Positions 13,533 to 22,280 of a stretch of 49,100 nt of DNA are shown one piece after another. Every line of letters begins with the position of its first letter. Positions within the stretch are counted from its first letter, which is position 1. The stretch covers positions 1 through 49,100 of the forward strand of contig JADZFR010000027.1 in assembly GCA_020849795.1 (NCBI GenBank), read 5' to 3'. The DNA comes from Planctomycetota bacterium (lineage in GTDB: Bacteria > Planctomycetota > UBA8742 > UBA2392). A program made the translations under genes and the position numbers. The notes beneath the pieces were generated by a model. It was not told the DNA's origin, ran no database searches, and was given only the letters and a program-made list of their open reading frames with translations.

Positions 13533-14633
13533 ATGACTGAGCCGCCCCTTGCCCCGAGCCATCGCACCACACCCGCCGGCAAAGTGCCGCTGGCGTGGCT
13601 GCGCGCCCACTTCATGGCGATCGACGTTGCGGTAATCGGTTTTCTGCTGCTGCTGATCGGATGGACGTTGCTTTCGCTGGTGGCGCCCGAAGCCCGCATC
13701 TACCCCTACGAGGCGCGCTTCGCGTGGTCCGAGATGAGCAAAGCCGGGCTGCTGGGCAACCTGCTTGGCTTCCTCGCCGGCTATGTCGTGTTCCAGCGTC
13801 TGGGCGTTCGCTACCACCGTGACCACGTGTTGACCGGGAAGCCCGGCCCCGTGTGGCTTTCGGTCGGGCACCTGGTGCATGTGTTTGCGCCGGTGCTGCT
13901 GTTGCCGCTGGTATTCAACATGCTTGGCGCGTTTATCTCCAGCGTCAGCGGGGCGCCCGGGCCGCACACCCACCCCGAGTTTCATGATGGCGAATTTTAT
14001 GACCGCGCAGCCACGCTCTGGGACTTTGAACTCAAGCGCATGGATATCGCCATGACCGGCGAGTACCTGCCCACGTGGTTCCGGCAGTTCCATGCGCCAT
14101 GGTTGAACGGCGTGTTGATGGTCTGCTACCTGGCCTATTACCTGTCACCGATCGTTGCCACGGCTGTCCCGCTGGCAAGGCGCAACTGGCCCATGGTGCG
14201 GCGCGCCACGGGCATCTTTGTCGGCACGCTGGTGACGACGTACGTGGGGTACATCCTGATCCCCGCCACAGGGCCGCGGTTTGAAGGCGGTTTCGGCAAC
14301 TGGATGATCACTGAGCCCGGCTGGTTTGCGGCGCAGTGGTGGCAGCGGGTGCTGGATGACGCCGAGATGATTCGCTGGGATGCGTTCCCCAGCGGGCATG
14401 TTGCCGTCGCGTTCATCGCGCTGGCGATTGCGGCCCGGCACTGGCGCTGGGTGGCGTGGATCTACCTGCCGTTCACGATCGGGCTGACCGTGGCCACGGT
14501 CTGGTTCGGCTATCATTACGTGACCGACGTGATTGCCGGCTTTGCGTTCACGGCCTGGGGCATCTTTGTGGTCTGGCCCGCCGTGAAATGGTGGGACGGT
14601 GTCTTGCCCGACGCAGGCCGGCAGCGCGCCTGA
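13533..14633 (+). CDS. PAP2-superfamily membrane phosphatase / phosphotransferase
   Basis: A 366-residue polytopic membrane protein with about six to seven transmembrane segments. The phosphatase motifs sit in the C-terminal half: ATGPRF (motif 1 remnant), PSGHVAVAF (motif 2, catalytic His) and the WFGYHYVTDVIAG segment (motif 3, nucleophile His). Such enzymes dephosphorylate lipid phosphates, for example undecaprenyl or phosphatidyl phosphates, or transfer phospho-head groups. The long N-terminal part (about 190 residues) before the PAP2 core is unusual and resembles inositol-phosphorylceramide-synthase-like members. ATG 13533 is preferred to a TTG at 13515. It ends three bases before the convergent ABC ATPase gene. 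Confidence 0.8.
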   Translation: MTEPPLAPSHRTTPAGKVPLAWLRAHFMAIDVAVIGFLLLLIGWTLLSLVAPEARIYPYEARFAWSEMSKAGLLGNLLGFLAGYVVFQRLGVRYHRDHVLTGKPGPVWLSVGHLVHVFAPVLLLPLVFNMLGAFISSVSGAPGPHTHPEFHDGEFYDRAATLWDFELKRMDIAMTGEYLPTWFRQFHAPWLNGVLMVCYLAYYLSPIVATAVPLARRNWPMVRRATGIFVGTLVTTYVGYILIPATGPRFEGGFGNWMITEPGWFAAQWWQRVLDDAEMIRWDAFPSGHVAVAFIALAIAARHWRWVAWIYLPFTIGLTVATVWFGYHYVTDVIAGFAFTAWGIFVVWPAVKWWDGVLPDAGRQRA

Positions 14634-14636
14634 CCG

Positions 14637-15422
14637 CTACCTCAGAATTCGCCCGTCGGCCATGTGCAGCCGTCGCCCGGCACGCTGGGCGATGTGGTCG
14701 TCGTGGGTGACGATCAGGAAGGTCTTGCCCAGTTCGCGGTTGAATTGCTCGATCAGCACAAAGATCTCGTCGGCGGTCTGGCTGTCCAGGTTGCCTGTGG
14801 GCTCATCGCAGAACACGACCGCCGGCTCGTTGATCAGCGCGCGGGCCAACGCGACACGTTGTTTTTCGCCGCCCGAGAGCCGGCTTGGCACGTGTGTCAG
14901 GCGCTGCCCCAGCCCGACGCGCCCAAGCAGGTCAACGGCCCGTCTTTCGATAGCGGCGGCATTGCGCATCCACTGCATGGCACCGGCACTGATGCGCGCC
15001 GGCATCAGCACGTTTTCAAGGGCCGTGAACTCGGGCAGCAGGTGAAACGACTGAAAGACAAACCCGAACTCGCGGTTGCGGACCTTGGCGGCGGCTTCGG
15101 GCCCTAGGCGCGTCAGGTTCTTCCCGCGGTAGAAGACTTCGCCTTCGGTCGGTGTATCGAGCAGTCCCAGCAGGTGCAGCAGCGTGGATTTGCCCGTACC
15201 TGAGGCGCCCAGCACGCCGGCGATTTCCCCCTGCCGCAACTGAAAGTCCACGTTGCGCAGCACATGCAGTTCGGTGTCGCCCGACTGAAAGGTGCGAGAG
15301 AGATTGCGGCACTCCAGGATCACCGGCGCCTGATCGGCCGGGCCTGCGGGTGGGGCCGGCTCGTGAGTCGGAACCTCGGATGCGTCCGTCATCTGGTTGG
15401 TTTCCGGTCCGGCACTGTTCAT
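14637..15422 (-). CDS. LolD/MacB-type ABC transporter ATP-binding protein
   Basis: A 261-residue ATPase with Walker A GASGTGKST (72-80), Q-loop VFQSFHLLPEFTALENV, signature RLSGGEKQRVALARAL, Walker B VVFCDEPTGNLD and switch THD. EPTGNLD and the QSFHLLPEFTALENV segment place it in the LolD/MacB/FtsE-like group that moves lipoproteins or performs mechanotransmission with a FtsX/LolCE-fold permease. No such permease is in the window. ATG 15422 overlaps the stop of the upstream radical SAM gene (ATGA), arguing for translational coupling. A second in-frame ATG at 15392 is possible. The N-terminal 30 residues are Pro/Glu-rich and unlike the family core. Confidence 0.88.
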   Translation of the reverse strand: MNSAGPETNQMTDASEVPTHEPAPPAGPADQAPVILECRNLSRTFQSGDTELHVLRNVDFQLRQGEIAGVLGASGTGKSTLLHLLGLLDTPTEGEVFYRGKNLTRLGPEAAAKVRNREFGFVFQSFHLLPEFTALENVLMPARISAGAMQWMRNAAAIERRAVDLLGRVGLGQRLTHVPSRLSGGEKQRVALARALINEPAVVFCDEPTGNLDSQTADEIFVLIEQFNRELGKTFLIVTHDDHIAQRAGRRLHMADGRILR

Positions 15423-16393
15423 GAACGGGCTTCTTCTGCAATCGCGCGGCTGCTCTGGTACGTTCCGCGCCGCTTCAACTCGCGGCTGATCATGGCGTAG
15501 ATCTGCATTTTGCTTACGCCCCACAACGGCGCGATCACGCCGCTGTCGCTGACTTCGCCAACCAGCCGCTGAAACCATACGTGCGGCGGCATACGTTCAA
15601 TGCAGTCCGCAGCGAGCTTCACGTGCGCATCCAGCGACAGAACTTCAAAGTCGCCGCGCGCGTACTCATGGGCCATGGCCGTGTTCTCGTAGACATAGCA
15701 ATGGTGGAACTTAACGCTGTCGGGTGCCAGGCGCGCGCACTCGTTGATGCTGGCGTGAATCATGGCTTCAGATTCGCCGGGCAGCCCGGCAATCAGGTGC
15801 AGGCACAGGTGCACATCCGGCGCGTGGCGGCGCGTGAGCTCGACGGCTGCGACGGTGTCGGCATGGCCGTGGGCGCGGTTGACGCGGTTTGCTGTCTCAT
15901 CGTGCATGGTCTGCATGCCGTACTCAATGCAGACAAAGCGGTCGGGCCGCGTGTAGGACTGGATCAGCGCCAGCTTCTCCGCGTCAATGCAATCCGGCCG
16001 GGTGCCGATCGACATGCCGACCACATCGGGCACGGAAAGCGCCTCGTCATACAGCGCCCTGAGCTTGTCCACCGGCGCGTAGGTGTTGGTAAAGGTCTGG
16101 AAGTAGGCCAGGAACTTGGTGGCCCCGAAACGCTCGCGGTAGAAGGCCTTGCCGCGTTCGAGCTGCTGCGCGATGCGCGTCACGCCGCTGCGCAGCGTGG
16201 GACTGAAGCTCACGTTATCGCAAAACGTGCACCCGCCCGTGGCCTTGGTCCCGTCAATGTTGGGGCAGGTAAACCCCGAATCCAGCGTCAACTTATACGC
16301 CGGTACACCAAACAGTTGCTTCATCAGCCGGCCAAATGGTTTGTAGTATGGCGGCTGGGCCAGTTCGGTGATCAGCGTGTCGAGAACCTGCAT
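15419..16393 (-). CDS. Radical SAM protein, YhcC / TIGR01212 family
   Basis: A 324-residue radical SAM protein. The 4Fe-4S cluster cysteines are C43, C55 and C58 in a YhcC-type pattern (TCPN-DGT-GGCTFCDN) rather than the common CxxxCxxC. Other family blocks are present: FQTFTNTYAP, GTRPDC, EYGMQTMHD and HLIAGLPGE. The biochemical role of the family is not well settled. ATG 16393 has GGAG five bases before it and a TATACT hexamer 16 bases upstream. An upstream ATG at 16420 is less likely. It overlaps the downstream ABC ATPase gene and its start codon overlaps that of the divergent lipoprotein gene. Confidence 0.88.
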   Translation of the reverse strand: MQVLDTLITELAQPPYYKPFGRLMKQLFGVPAYKLTLDSGFTCPNIDGTKATGGCTFCDNVSFSPTLRSGVTRIAQQLERGKAFYRERFGATKFLAYFQTFTNTYAPVDKLRALYDEALSVPDVVGMSIGTRPDCIDAEKLALIQSYTRPDRFVCIEYGMQTMHDETANRVNRAHGHADTVAAVELTRRHAPDVHLCLHLIAGLPGESEAMIHASINECARLAPDSVKFHHCYVYENTAMAHEYARGDFEVLSLDAHVKLAADCIERMPPHVWFQRLVGEVSDSGVIAPLWGVSKMQIYAMISRELKRRGTYQSSRAIAEEARS

Positions 16394-17165
16394 GTTTGCT
16401 CCGCGCGCGAGTATAGCCATCTTCCTGCTTGTGCTAGGGGGGTGTGCTTCGGTCGGCAATTACCGGGCCGCGCCCGTAGAGCCGCAGCGGCTTCCGGCCT
16501 ACACGCTTGAGATTGAACTGCGCGGCGAGCCCGAGTGGGACGAGGACCGCTATGAGGTAAGCCTGGGCTTTGAGCTTCGCGCCAAGGACGAGTTTGCGTA
16601 CAACGCGGTGGTGCAGGAGATCGTGCAGGAGGTCGTGTACACGCGCTATGACGGCCGCGAAATCCGCGAGACGCTGACTCTGGTCGAAGCCTTCAAGCTC
16701 ACGCGCATCGGCAGCGACGACGACGGCCGCGTGGTGTATCGCCTGCCCAGCTTCCAGCGCGACCGCCACTACGAGCGCGGCTACCTGAGCGTGGGCCCGA
16801 TGATCGAGAAGATTGATGTCTGGCGCGTGGTGCGCTTCTACCCGGGTTTCGTCGAGGGCGCCGACTGGACCACGCTTGGGTTTGCGCACCTGCCGCAGAA
16901 CCGGCAAGCCAGCATCGTCACCGACATCCCCGACAACTTCAACGAAACCCACCAGCGCAACCATGAGCTCAAGGGCTCGGTGCTTCAGGACGACCGTGAA
17001 CGCGGGCGCTGGTACAACCTGCGCTATCACTGGTATCGCGAAACCACGGGCGGCCGCCCCCAAGCCACGTTCACCTTTACCAAGTACGAGCGCCCCGGCG
17101 ACGAGCCCGAATGGCTCAGCAACACCATCGCCCAGGGCACCATGCACGCCAACGCCGGCGAGTAG
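16392..17165 (+). CDS. Predicted lipoprotein of unknown function
   Basis: A 257-residue protein with a type II signal peptide: a short basic n-region, a hydrophobic core and lipobox LVLGGC with lipidated Cys18. The mature part is charged and beta-strand-like, with many Tyr/Arg/Glu-rich segments and no recognised domain. It would be anchored in an envelope membrane. ATG 16392 makes a standard lipoprotein signal. GTG codons at 16368 and 16377 are alternatives. Its start codon shares the CATG tetranucleotide with the start of the divergent radical SAM gene, so its promoter must lie within that gene. Confidence 0.75.
   Translation: MFAPRASIAIFLLVLGGCASVGNYRAAPVEPQRLPAYTLEIELRGEPEWDEDRYEVSLGFELRAKDEFAYNAVVQEIVQEVVYTRYDGREIRETLTLVEAFKLTRIGSDDDGRVVYRLPSFQRDRHYERGYLSVGPMIEKIDVWRVVRFYPGFVEGADWTTLGFAHLPQNRQASIVTDIPDNFNETHQRNHELKGSVLQDDRERGRWYNLRYHWYRETTGGRPQATFTFTKYERPGDEPEWLSNTIAQGTMHANAGE
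16410..16415 (-). promoter_or_regulatory. Possible -10 element (TATACT) for the radical SAM gene
   Basis: TATACT on the minus strand ends 16 bases before ATG 16393. The predicted transcript would begin about 9 bases before the ATG with GGAG near its 5' end. No clear -35 is seen. Confidence 0.35.
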
Positions 17166-17485
17166 GCCGCGAATGTGTCCGCCTGACGGCGCTCAAAGAC
17201 AGCCGGGTCGTCGAACTCCGGCCAGGCTGATGCAGCCTGACAGCGGCAACGTCGCAAACCCGATGGCGGGAACGGACTGCGCTCGAAGTGGCAACCTTGC
17301 GCGCCTCGGACCATGCGAATTGGCGCGCAGTGTCTCGCAATGAATCGTTGCCAGCGTCGGCGTGTGCACAGATCGCATAAGCAATGCTGCGCGCAGCTTC
17401 GCAAGAAAACTTAGAAAATACTTGAGGGGGGGGTGGGGGTGATAAACAAGGCCCGAAGAATCTCATGGGGCGGGAGAAGCCAATC
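17166..17485. other. Non-coding gap before the 17486 gene
   Basis: No supported gene. It contains a small palindrome CAGGCT-gatgc-AGCCTG (17223-17239), preceded by AACTCCGGC, which may be a decayed copy of the two-hairpin repeat. A homopurine stretch of eight Gs, T and five Gs (17426-17439) lies about 47 bases before the next start. Confidence 0.4.
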
Positions 17486-18439
17486 ATGCGAAGCGTGCAC
17501 TGGGCGTTCAGGGCGGCAGCGTCCGCCATCATCATGGCAACCGTAATGATCTATGCGGTACACGCGGCCGGAGGGGATGGCGTGGGCCCGGAGGACGCGG
17601 TACCCAAATACGAAAGTGAAGATGTCGCGGAAGGGGGGACTTGGGTGACACCAAATCCGGACGACCCCAACCGCATGACCTGGACGAGAACTCGCCGCAC
17701 CAAGGGCGGCCCGGAAAACGCCTGCCACTGGGAATGGACCAAGACATGGAACTGGGAGAAGAAGCAGGTTCCGAAGCAAACATGGTGGTGGCAATCTGGC
17801 AACGTTGCCCGGGAACACGAATTGTTGATGTGGGCTTACGGCGCGTTTGTGGAGGGTCTTGCGTATGCGTTTGACTACCAGAACGGCGAAGTAGCGGAGG
17901 TGTTCGATGCGGTCGCAGGCGACGGAACGATCACTGTACGTCTCATATCCGCCCCGGAATGTGACAAGTGTGTGCGCACGATTTCTGCAATGGCCAATCC
18001 AAGAGTCACTCTCCTGGTTGACCGGTTCAACAGCCCGGCCGAAGCAAAGGTCGGCGCGGTTCTTCAAGTCGTCGGCACCGCGCTCGGAAATGTCCAGTCC
18101 AAGGCCGAAGGCGGAATTGTCAGCGATGGCGCGGCGGGGACGGCCTACTCGATTGAGGTTGGCCCATTCAAAGTGAGCCTTACTTCTTCGGCTGGAAACG
18201 ACAAGAAGATCATCAGCGACTTGACCAGCGACTCGAAGAACGTTGACTTTGAGGCTATCCATTTCGCCTCCAACGCCTACCTGAAGGCGTATGCAAACGG
18301 CACAGTAGTCCCCATGGATGAAGGACGAGCGCAGTCAAGGCTCACGGACTCCAGCATGAATACCGAGATTACCGCCGCGTGTTCAGGGTGCTGCCTGGGC
18401 TGGGTGCGCATTAAGGTTGAAACGGGTACTGAAAAGTAG
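17486..18439 (+). CDS. Exported protein of unknown function
   Basis: A 317-residue protein with a signal peptide (residues 1-29, hydrophobic core AAASAIIMATVMIYAV, likely cleavage after VHA). The mature N-terminal part is rich in Trp, Thr and charged residues (TWTRTRRTKG, HWEWTKTWNWEKK, TWWWQSGN). The second half looks like a mixed alpha/beta domain. Cysteines occur in pairs (ECDKC, CSGCC), suggesting disulfides. I recognise no family. ATG 17486 is chosen because it begins the signal peptide and has GGGAG upstream. An ATG at 17465 is in frame. It is followed 36 bases later by another unknown anchored protein on the same strand. Confidence 0.65.
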   Translation: MRSVHWAFRAAASAIIMATVMIYAVHAAGGDGVGPEDAVPKYESEDVAEGGTWVTPNPDDPNRMTWTRTRRTKGGPENACHWEWTKTWNWEKKQVPKQTWWWQSGNVAREHELLMWAYGAFVEGLAYAFDYQNGEVAEVFDAVAGDGTITVRLISAPECDKCVRTISAMANPRVTLLVDRFNSPAEAKVGAVLQVVGTALGNVQSKAEGGIVSDGAAGTAYSIEVGPFKVSLTSSAGNDKKIISDLTSDSKNVDFEAIHFASNAYLKAYANGTVVPMDEGRAQSRLTDSSMNTEITAACSGCCLGWVRIKVETGTEK

Positions 18440-18475
18440 AGGGACCAACGCGTGCGGTACACTTGGTGATCTCTG

Positions 18476-20512
18476 ATGACGGCTTCATCACAGTTCAGGT
18501 CATGGGCATTCACGCTGGGGTTGCTCGCTGCGGCCGTAGGCGCATTGGTGGGCATCCGTTGGTTTGTGAACCCCGTCGAGGCACCTCCAGTACCGTCGGA
18601 AAAGAGCACGGCAGGTACCCCACCTACGACAGCAGGTCCGGTTGGCCCGGCGACAGTTCGTGCCCTCCCCGAAGGACATGAAGATGTCCCCGTCGAGACT
18701 TCCGCCGATGATGCGTCGCCCGAAGGATGGAAGGTCAGTGTACGGCTGATGCCGAGTACCGACGACGCGGAGTTGTCGTTTCGAATTTACCTTGTCAGGC
18801 ATTCGCCAGCCCGGACCGGCCAGCGTCAAGTTGTACGCAAGGGCCTGGCTGCGGCGGACAAGCCGGCGTTGTTTGCAAATGTAGACCCGGGACGATACGA
18901 CGTTCAGGTGAGGTCGAGTGGGTGGGTCGCGCAGGACGAGGTTGATATTGAGTATGCCGGCGGACCCGGAGCAACTGAAGTTGCCGTGTACAGGCTCGCG
19001 GCACTGGCGTGCAGGCTGTACGACGAGCAGCAACGCCCCGTCGAAGGTGCAACCGTTGCGGTGTATCCGCCGTCCAATCTCCTGCCGTACTTTGCTGAAA
19101 CGATAAGCGACGAGTATCGCGTCGAGAGGCACCACTCCTTTCCTTTGCTGCGGAAATCAGATCAGGCTGGCTCGGTCCAGTTCACGGACCTGCCGCCGGG
19201 CGACGGTTACTGGATTCGCGCCGAAAGCCAGATTCACGCATCGGTTCGGGTCAACGACGTTAAGCTTGCGCCGGGGGAAACTCAGCCTGTGGACGTGCAA
19301 CTCCTCACGGGCGCTTTTGTGACAGGCCGGCTCGTCAATTACGATGGAAGCCCCTCCAGCAATGGCACAGCGCGCGCGCTCAGACCATACAACCCATCAA
19401 GGGACAAGGAGATTCAGGTTGAGCGCGGGGGCGCCACAACGTCTGAAGGATGGCTTCAAGAGAGGATGGACCAAACGAATGAAAATGGCGAGTTTCGGAT
19501 AGGACCCCTGACGCCGGGTACGATACGTGTGCAGCTACACTCAGCGGAAGATGGCGTGCACGCGCAGGTCCAACGGGATGTTCAGGTTCGCCCGGGCGAA
19601 GTGTACGACTTGGGCACAATAGGTCCCAGGTATCCACCAGTCGAATTTGTGTTCGTGTGCGATGGATTCAATCACCCCGGCGACTTGCAGATGATGATCA
19701 ATCCAATGCCGCAGGGCGACGCTGCGCAGGAATCACCTGAGTCGGGATTGATTCAAATTGACGTGGCCCAACGCGACCGGGTGAATGTTCAGAACCTTAT
19801 GCCCGGCAGGGTTGCAGTGATCGTCACTTCGCGCAGCCGTGCCATTGAGTTGTTCTCAACTACATTCGACATTACGAACAGGCCGCAGCGACTCGAACTC
19901 TGGCTCCGGTCCGCGCAACCCGAAGCATACACCGCGACGATTCGCGTGTCTGTCACTCCTGTGCCGGACTTTGAAAGCTTCTTTGGCGCGGCGCTGATTC
20001 TTCCCGGCGAGTATCCGGCGAACCTGCGGTACAACTTCGGGGTCATCCCCGCCGATGCTGGCAACGGCGCGTTGGCAGCGGACCTGGCGTTCAGGAAGCG
20101 AACGCCAGGGAACTACACGCTTTGGATCACGGATGGCAACCGATGCATTGTCAAGTCAGTGTCGGTCACCGGGAGCGAGAATGAGGTTTTGGTAATGGCT
20201 CACATGGCAGACGCGGCAGGCGCGTGCGAGTTCAGGGTGAGATCGATCGACGGATTGCCGGTTGCGGACGCCCAAATTGAGTGGTTCTGGAACGACGAGC
20301 ATCTGCAAGCCAGTGAGAAGTTTGGTTCCCCGTACTTGATTTCGAAGACCAACTCTGAAGGCATAGCTCTTGTCAAAGGCTATCCGGCGAATCATGGCAG
20401 TCTGGTGTTTCGCGTTCATGCGCAGGGTTACCGATCAGAAACGGTGCGCGCGCGCTTCGGGTCGACGGTGGATAGCCCGGCGGTTGAACACATCCGGCTG
20501 ACAAGAGGATAG
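18476..20512 (+). CDS. Membrane-anchored protein with carboxypeptidase-regulatory-like beta domains
   Basis: A 678-residue protein with one N-terminal transmembrane segment (about residues 9-31), a Pro/Thr-rich linker (32-70), then a long extracytoplasmic part. Several stretches look like transthyretin/carboxypeptidase regulatory-like beta sandwiches: LACRLYDEQQRPVEGATVAV, GAFVTGRLVNYDGSP, TNENGEFRIGPLTPGTIRV, CEFRVRSIDGLPVADAQI and TNSEGIALVKGYP. No catalytic motif is seen. Such modules usually act as structural or adhesive units. The closely preceding unknown exported gene suggests they are expressed together. Confidence 0.65.
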   Translation: MTASSQFRSWAFTLGLLAAAVGALVGIRWFVNPVEAPPVPSEKSTAGTPPTTAGPVGPATVRALPEGHEDVPVETSADDASPEGWKVSVRLMPSTDDAELSFRIYLVRHSPARTGQRQVVRKGLAAADKPALFANVDPGRYDVQVRSSGWVAQDEVDIEYAGGPGATEVAVYRLAALACRLYDEQQRPVEGATVAVYPPSNLLPYFAETISDEYRVERHHSFPLLRKSDQAGSVQFTDLPPGDGYWIRAESQIHASVRVNDVKLAPGETQPVDVQLLTGAFVTGRLVNYDGSPSSNGTARALRPYNPSRDKEIQVERGGATTSEGWLQERMDQTNENGEFRIGPLTPGTIRVQLHSAEDGVHAQVQRDVQVRPGEVYDLGTIGPRYPPVEFVFVCDGFNHPGDLQMMINPMPQGDAAQESPESGLIQIDVAQRDRVNVQNLMPGRVAVIVTSRSRAIELFSTTFDITNRPQRLELWLRSAQPEAYTATIRVSVTPVPDFESFFGAALILPGEYPANLRYNFGVIPADAGNGALAADLAFRKRTPGNYTLWITDGNRCIVKSVSVTGSENEVLVMAHMADAAGACEFRVRSIDGLPVADAQIEWFWNDEHLQASEKFGSPYLISKTNSEGIALVKGYPANHGSLVFRVHAQGYRSETVRARFGSTVDSPAVEHIRLTRG

Positions 20513-20954
20513 GGAAAGCAAGCCCGGGCACGGGACCTCACACGACGCCCCCAAGGCAGAAACGCGCCGTCATCACCGCCAATGCCCGCCAGTTTGCGCT
20601 CCATGTGTCGTTGCCTGCCGGAACTCCGACCGTGCACTAGTGGGCCTTCAGGTTCGTTCCGGCGGGTAGTGGCATTCGCGTCTCGCGCATGCCACTCGTC
20701 AGGTCAACTCTGAATGCCCACTAGATCGGCGCGCATCTACGGCTTACTTGGACCTTGCCTTCGCTGATCGCCCCGGATTGGCATCCCGGGGCTTTGCTTT
20801 TCAGTATCCTGTCACTTGCTGCTCGCCGCCTGCCCGGCAACGCAACGGTACGGGGCCTGAACTGTACCCGTGCGTCATTTCCACATGAAGTGGCGAGGAA
20901 CCATTGCCTTGCATTATCCATGCGAGTTAAGGATGTTGCCTGCGAGGAGAGGCC
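20513..20954. other. Non-coding gap with stacked hairpins upstream of lysA
   Basis: No supported gene. Two palindromes lie close together: GCCGGAAC/GTTCCGGC arms at 20617-20624 and 20656-20663, then GTGGCAT/ATGCCAC arms at 20669-20675 and 20689-20695 with an inner GCG/CGC pairing. They precede a clear terminator at 20770-20801. This could be the 3' end of the upstream transcript or a small RNA. Confidence 0.4.
20770..20801 (+). terminator. Intrinsic terminator upstream of lysA
   Basis: Stem GCCCCGG/CCGGGGC (20770-20776, 20786-20792) with a 9-base loop, followed by TTTGCTTTT. It is a canonical rho-independent terminator, but 258 bases past the previous stop. Confidence 0.8.
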
Positions 20955-22280
20955 ATGAACGAGGAATTCCACTACAAGGGCGGCGAGCTGTTCTGCGAAA
21001 ACGTGCCCGTCACACGCGTCGCTGAACGCATCGGCACGCCCGTCTACATCTACAGCCAGAACCACTTCATCAAGCAGGCCAACGCCATCCGCGAAGCCTT
21101 CAAAGAGGTCGAGCCGCTGGTCTGCTACAGCGTAAAGGCCAACAGCAACCTCGGCCTGCTGCGCGCGATGGCCCTGGCCGGCGCCGGTTTTGACGCCGTC
21201 AGCAAGGGTGAAGTGTACCGTGCCCTGCGCGCCGGCGCTGAGCCCGCCAAGATCGTATTCGCAGGCGTCGGCAAGCAAGCCGACGAAGTCGACTACGCAC
21301 TGTCGCAGGGCATCTTGATGTTCAACGTCGAGAGCGAGTCGGAACTCGACATGATCAGCAAGGTCGCCGGCAAACGCAAAGTCGAGGCGCCGATTGCGCT
21401 GCGCCTGAACCCCGACGTCGACCCCAAGACCCACAAGTACATCGCCACCGGCAAGCGCGAGAACAAGTTCGGCATCGACCTTGAGCGCGCCGAAAAGTGC
21501 CTCGCGCGCATCAAAGAGCTCAAGAACCTGCGCCTGCGCGGCTTGCACATCCATATCGGCAGCCAGATCACACAGGCCGACCGCCATGCCGAGGCGATCG
21601 ACAAGGTCACGCCGTTCATCGAAAAGGTGAAGAAGGGCGACTTCCCGCTTGAGTTCCTTAACGTTGGCGGCGGGTTCGGCATCAGCTACCAGCCAGGCGA
21701 AGGCCTGGCCATCGGCGAGTTTGCCAAAGTCATGGTGCCCAAGATCAAGGCGCTGGGCCTGAAGATGCTGAGCGAGCCGGGCCGGTTCATCAGCGGCAAC
21801 GGCGGCATTCTTCTGAACCGGGTCATCTTCGACAAACCCAGTGGCGACAAGAACTTCCTGATTGTTGACGGCGCGATGAACGACCTGCTGCGGCCCAGCA
21901 TCTACCAGGCGTATCACCTGTCGTGGCCGGTGAAGCAGTCGGGGCTGCCCGACGGCGCCGCGCTGGGCGAGAAATCGCCACTAAACGACGCAGCCGCCGG
22001 CAAAGATGCCGTGACCTACGACGTGGTCGGCCCGATCTGCGAAAGCGGCGATTACTTTGCGCTGGGTCGCAAGCTGCCGCGCATGAAAGAGGGCGACCTG
22101 CTGGCTGTCTTCAGTGCCGGGGCTTACGGGTTCAGTATGTCGAGCAACTACAACACTCGCGGCCGCCCCGCCGAGGTGATTGTGAACGGCAACGAATTCT
22201 GGGTCGCGCGCGACCGCGAAACGCTGGAGGACCAGGTCCGTGGCGAAAGGCTTACACCGCGCGAAACCTACAAGGCCTGA
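20955..22280 (+). CDS. lysA: Diaminopimelate decarboxylase
   Basis: A 441-residue PLP enzyme converting meso-diaminopimelate to L-lysine, the last step of lysine synthesis. Fold-type III features: PLP-binding Lys61 in CYSVKANSN, HIHIGSQ, NVGGGFG for phosphate binding, SEPGRF, the DGAMNDLLRP block and GPICESGD, which carries the Cys and acidic residue contributed across the dimer. A GAGGAGAG Shine-Dalgarno lies 5 bases before ATG 20955. The 3' end overlaps the FdhE-like gene by 41 bases. Length is slightly above the usual 415-420 residues, with a small insertion near residue 340. Confidence 0.96.
   Translation: MNEEFHYKGGELFCENVPVTRVAERIGTPVYIYSQNHFIKQANAIREAFKEVEPLVCYSVKANSNLGLLRAMALAGAGFDAVSKGEVYRALRAGAEPAKIVFAGVGKQADEVDYALSQGILMFNVESESELDMISKVAGKRKVEAPIALRLNPDVDPKTHKYIATGKRENKFGIDLERAEKCLARIKELKNLRLRGLHIHIGSQITQADRHAEAIDKVTPFIEKVKKGDFPLEFLNVGGGFGISYQPGEGLAIGEFAKVMVPKIKALGLKMLSEPGRFISGNGGILLNRVIFDKPSGDKNFLIVDGAMNDLLRPSIYQAYHLSWPVKQSGLPDGAALGEKSPLNDAAAGKDAVTYDVVGPICESGDYFALGRKLPRMKEGDLLAVFSAGAYGFSMSSNYNTRGRPAEVIVNGNEFWVARDRETLEDQVRGERLTPRETYKA

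Noticed and set aside
20721..21917. A 398-codon minus-strand frame
   Set aside because: It mirrors lysA, whose motifs are complete on the plus strand.
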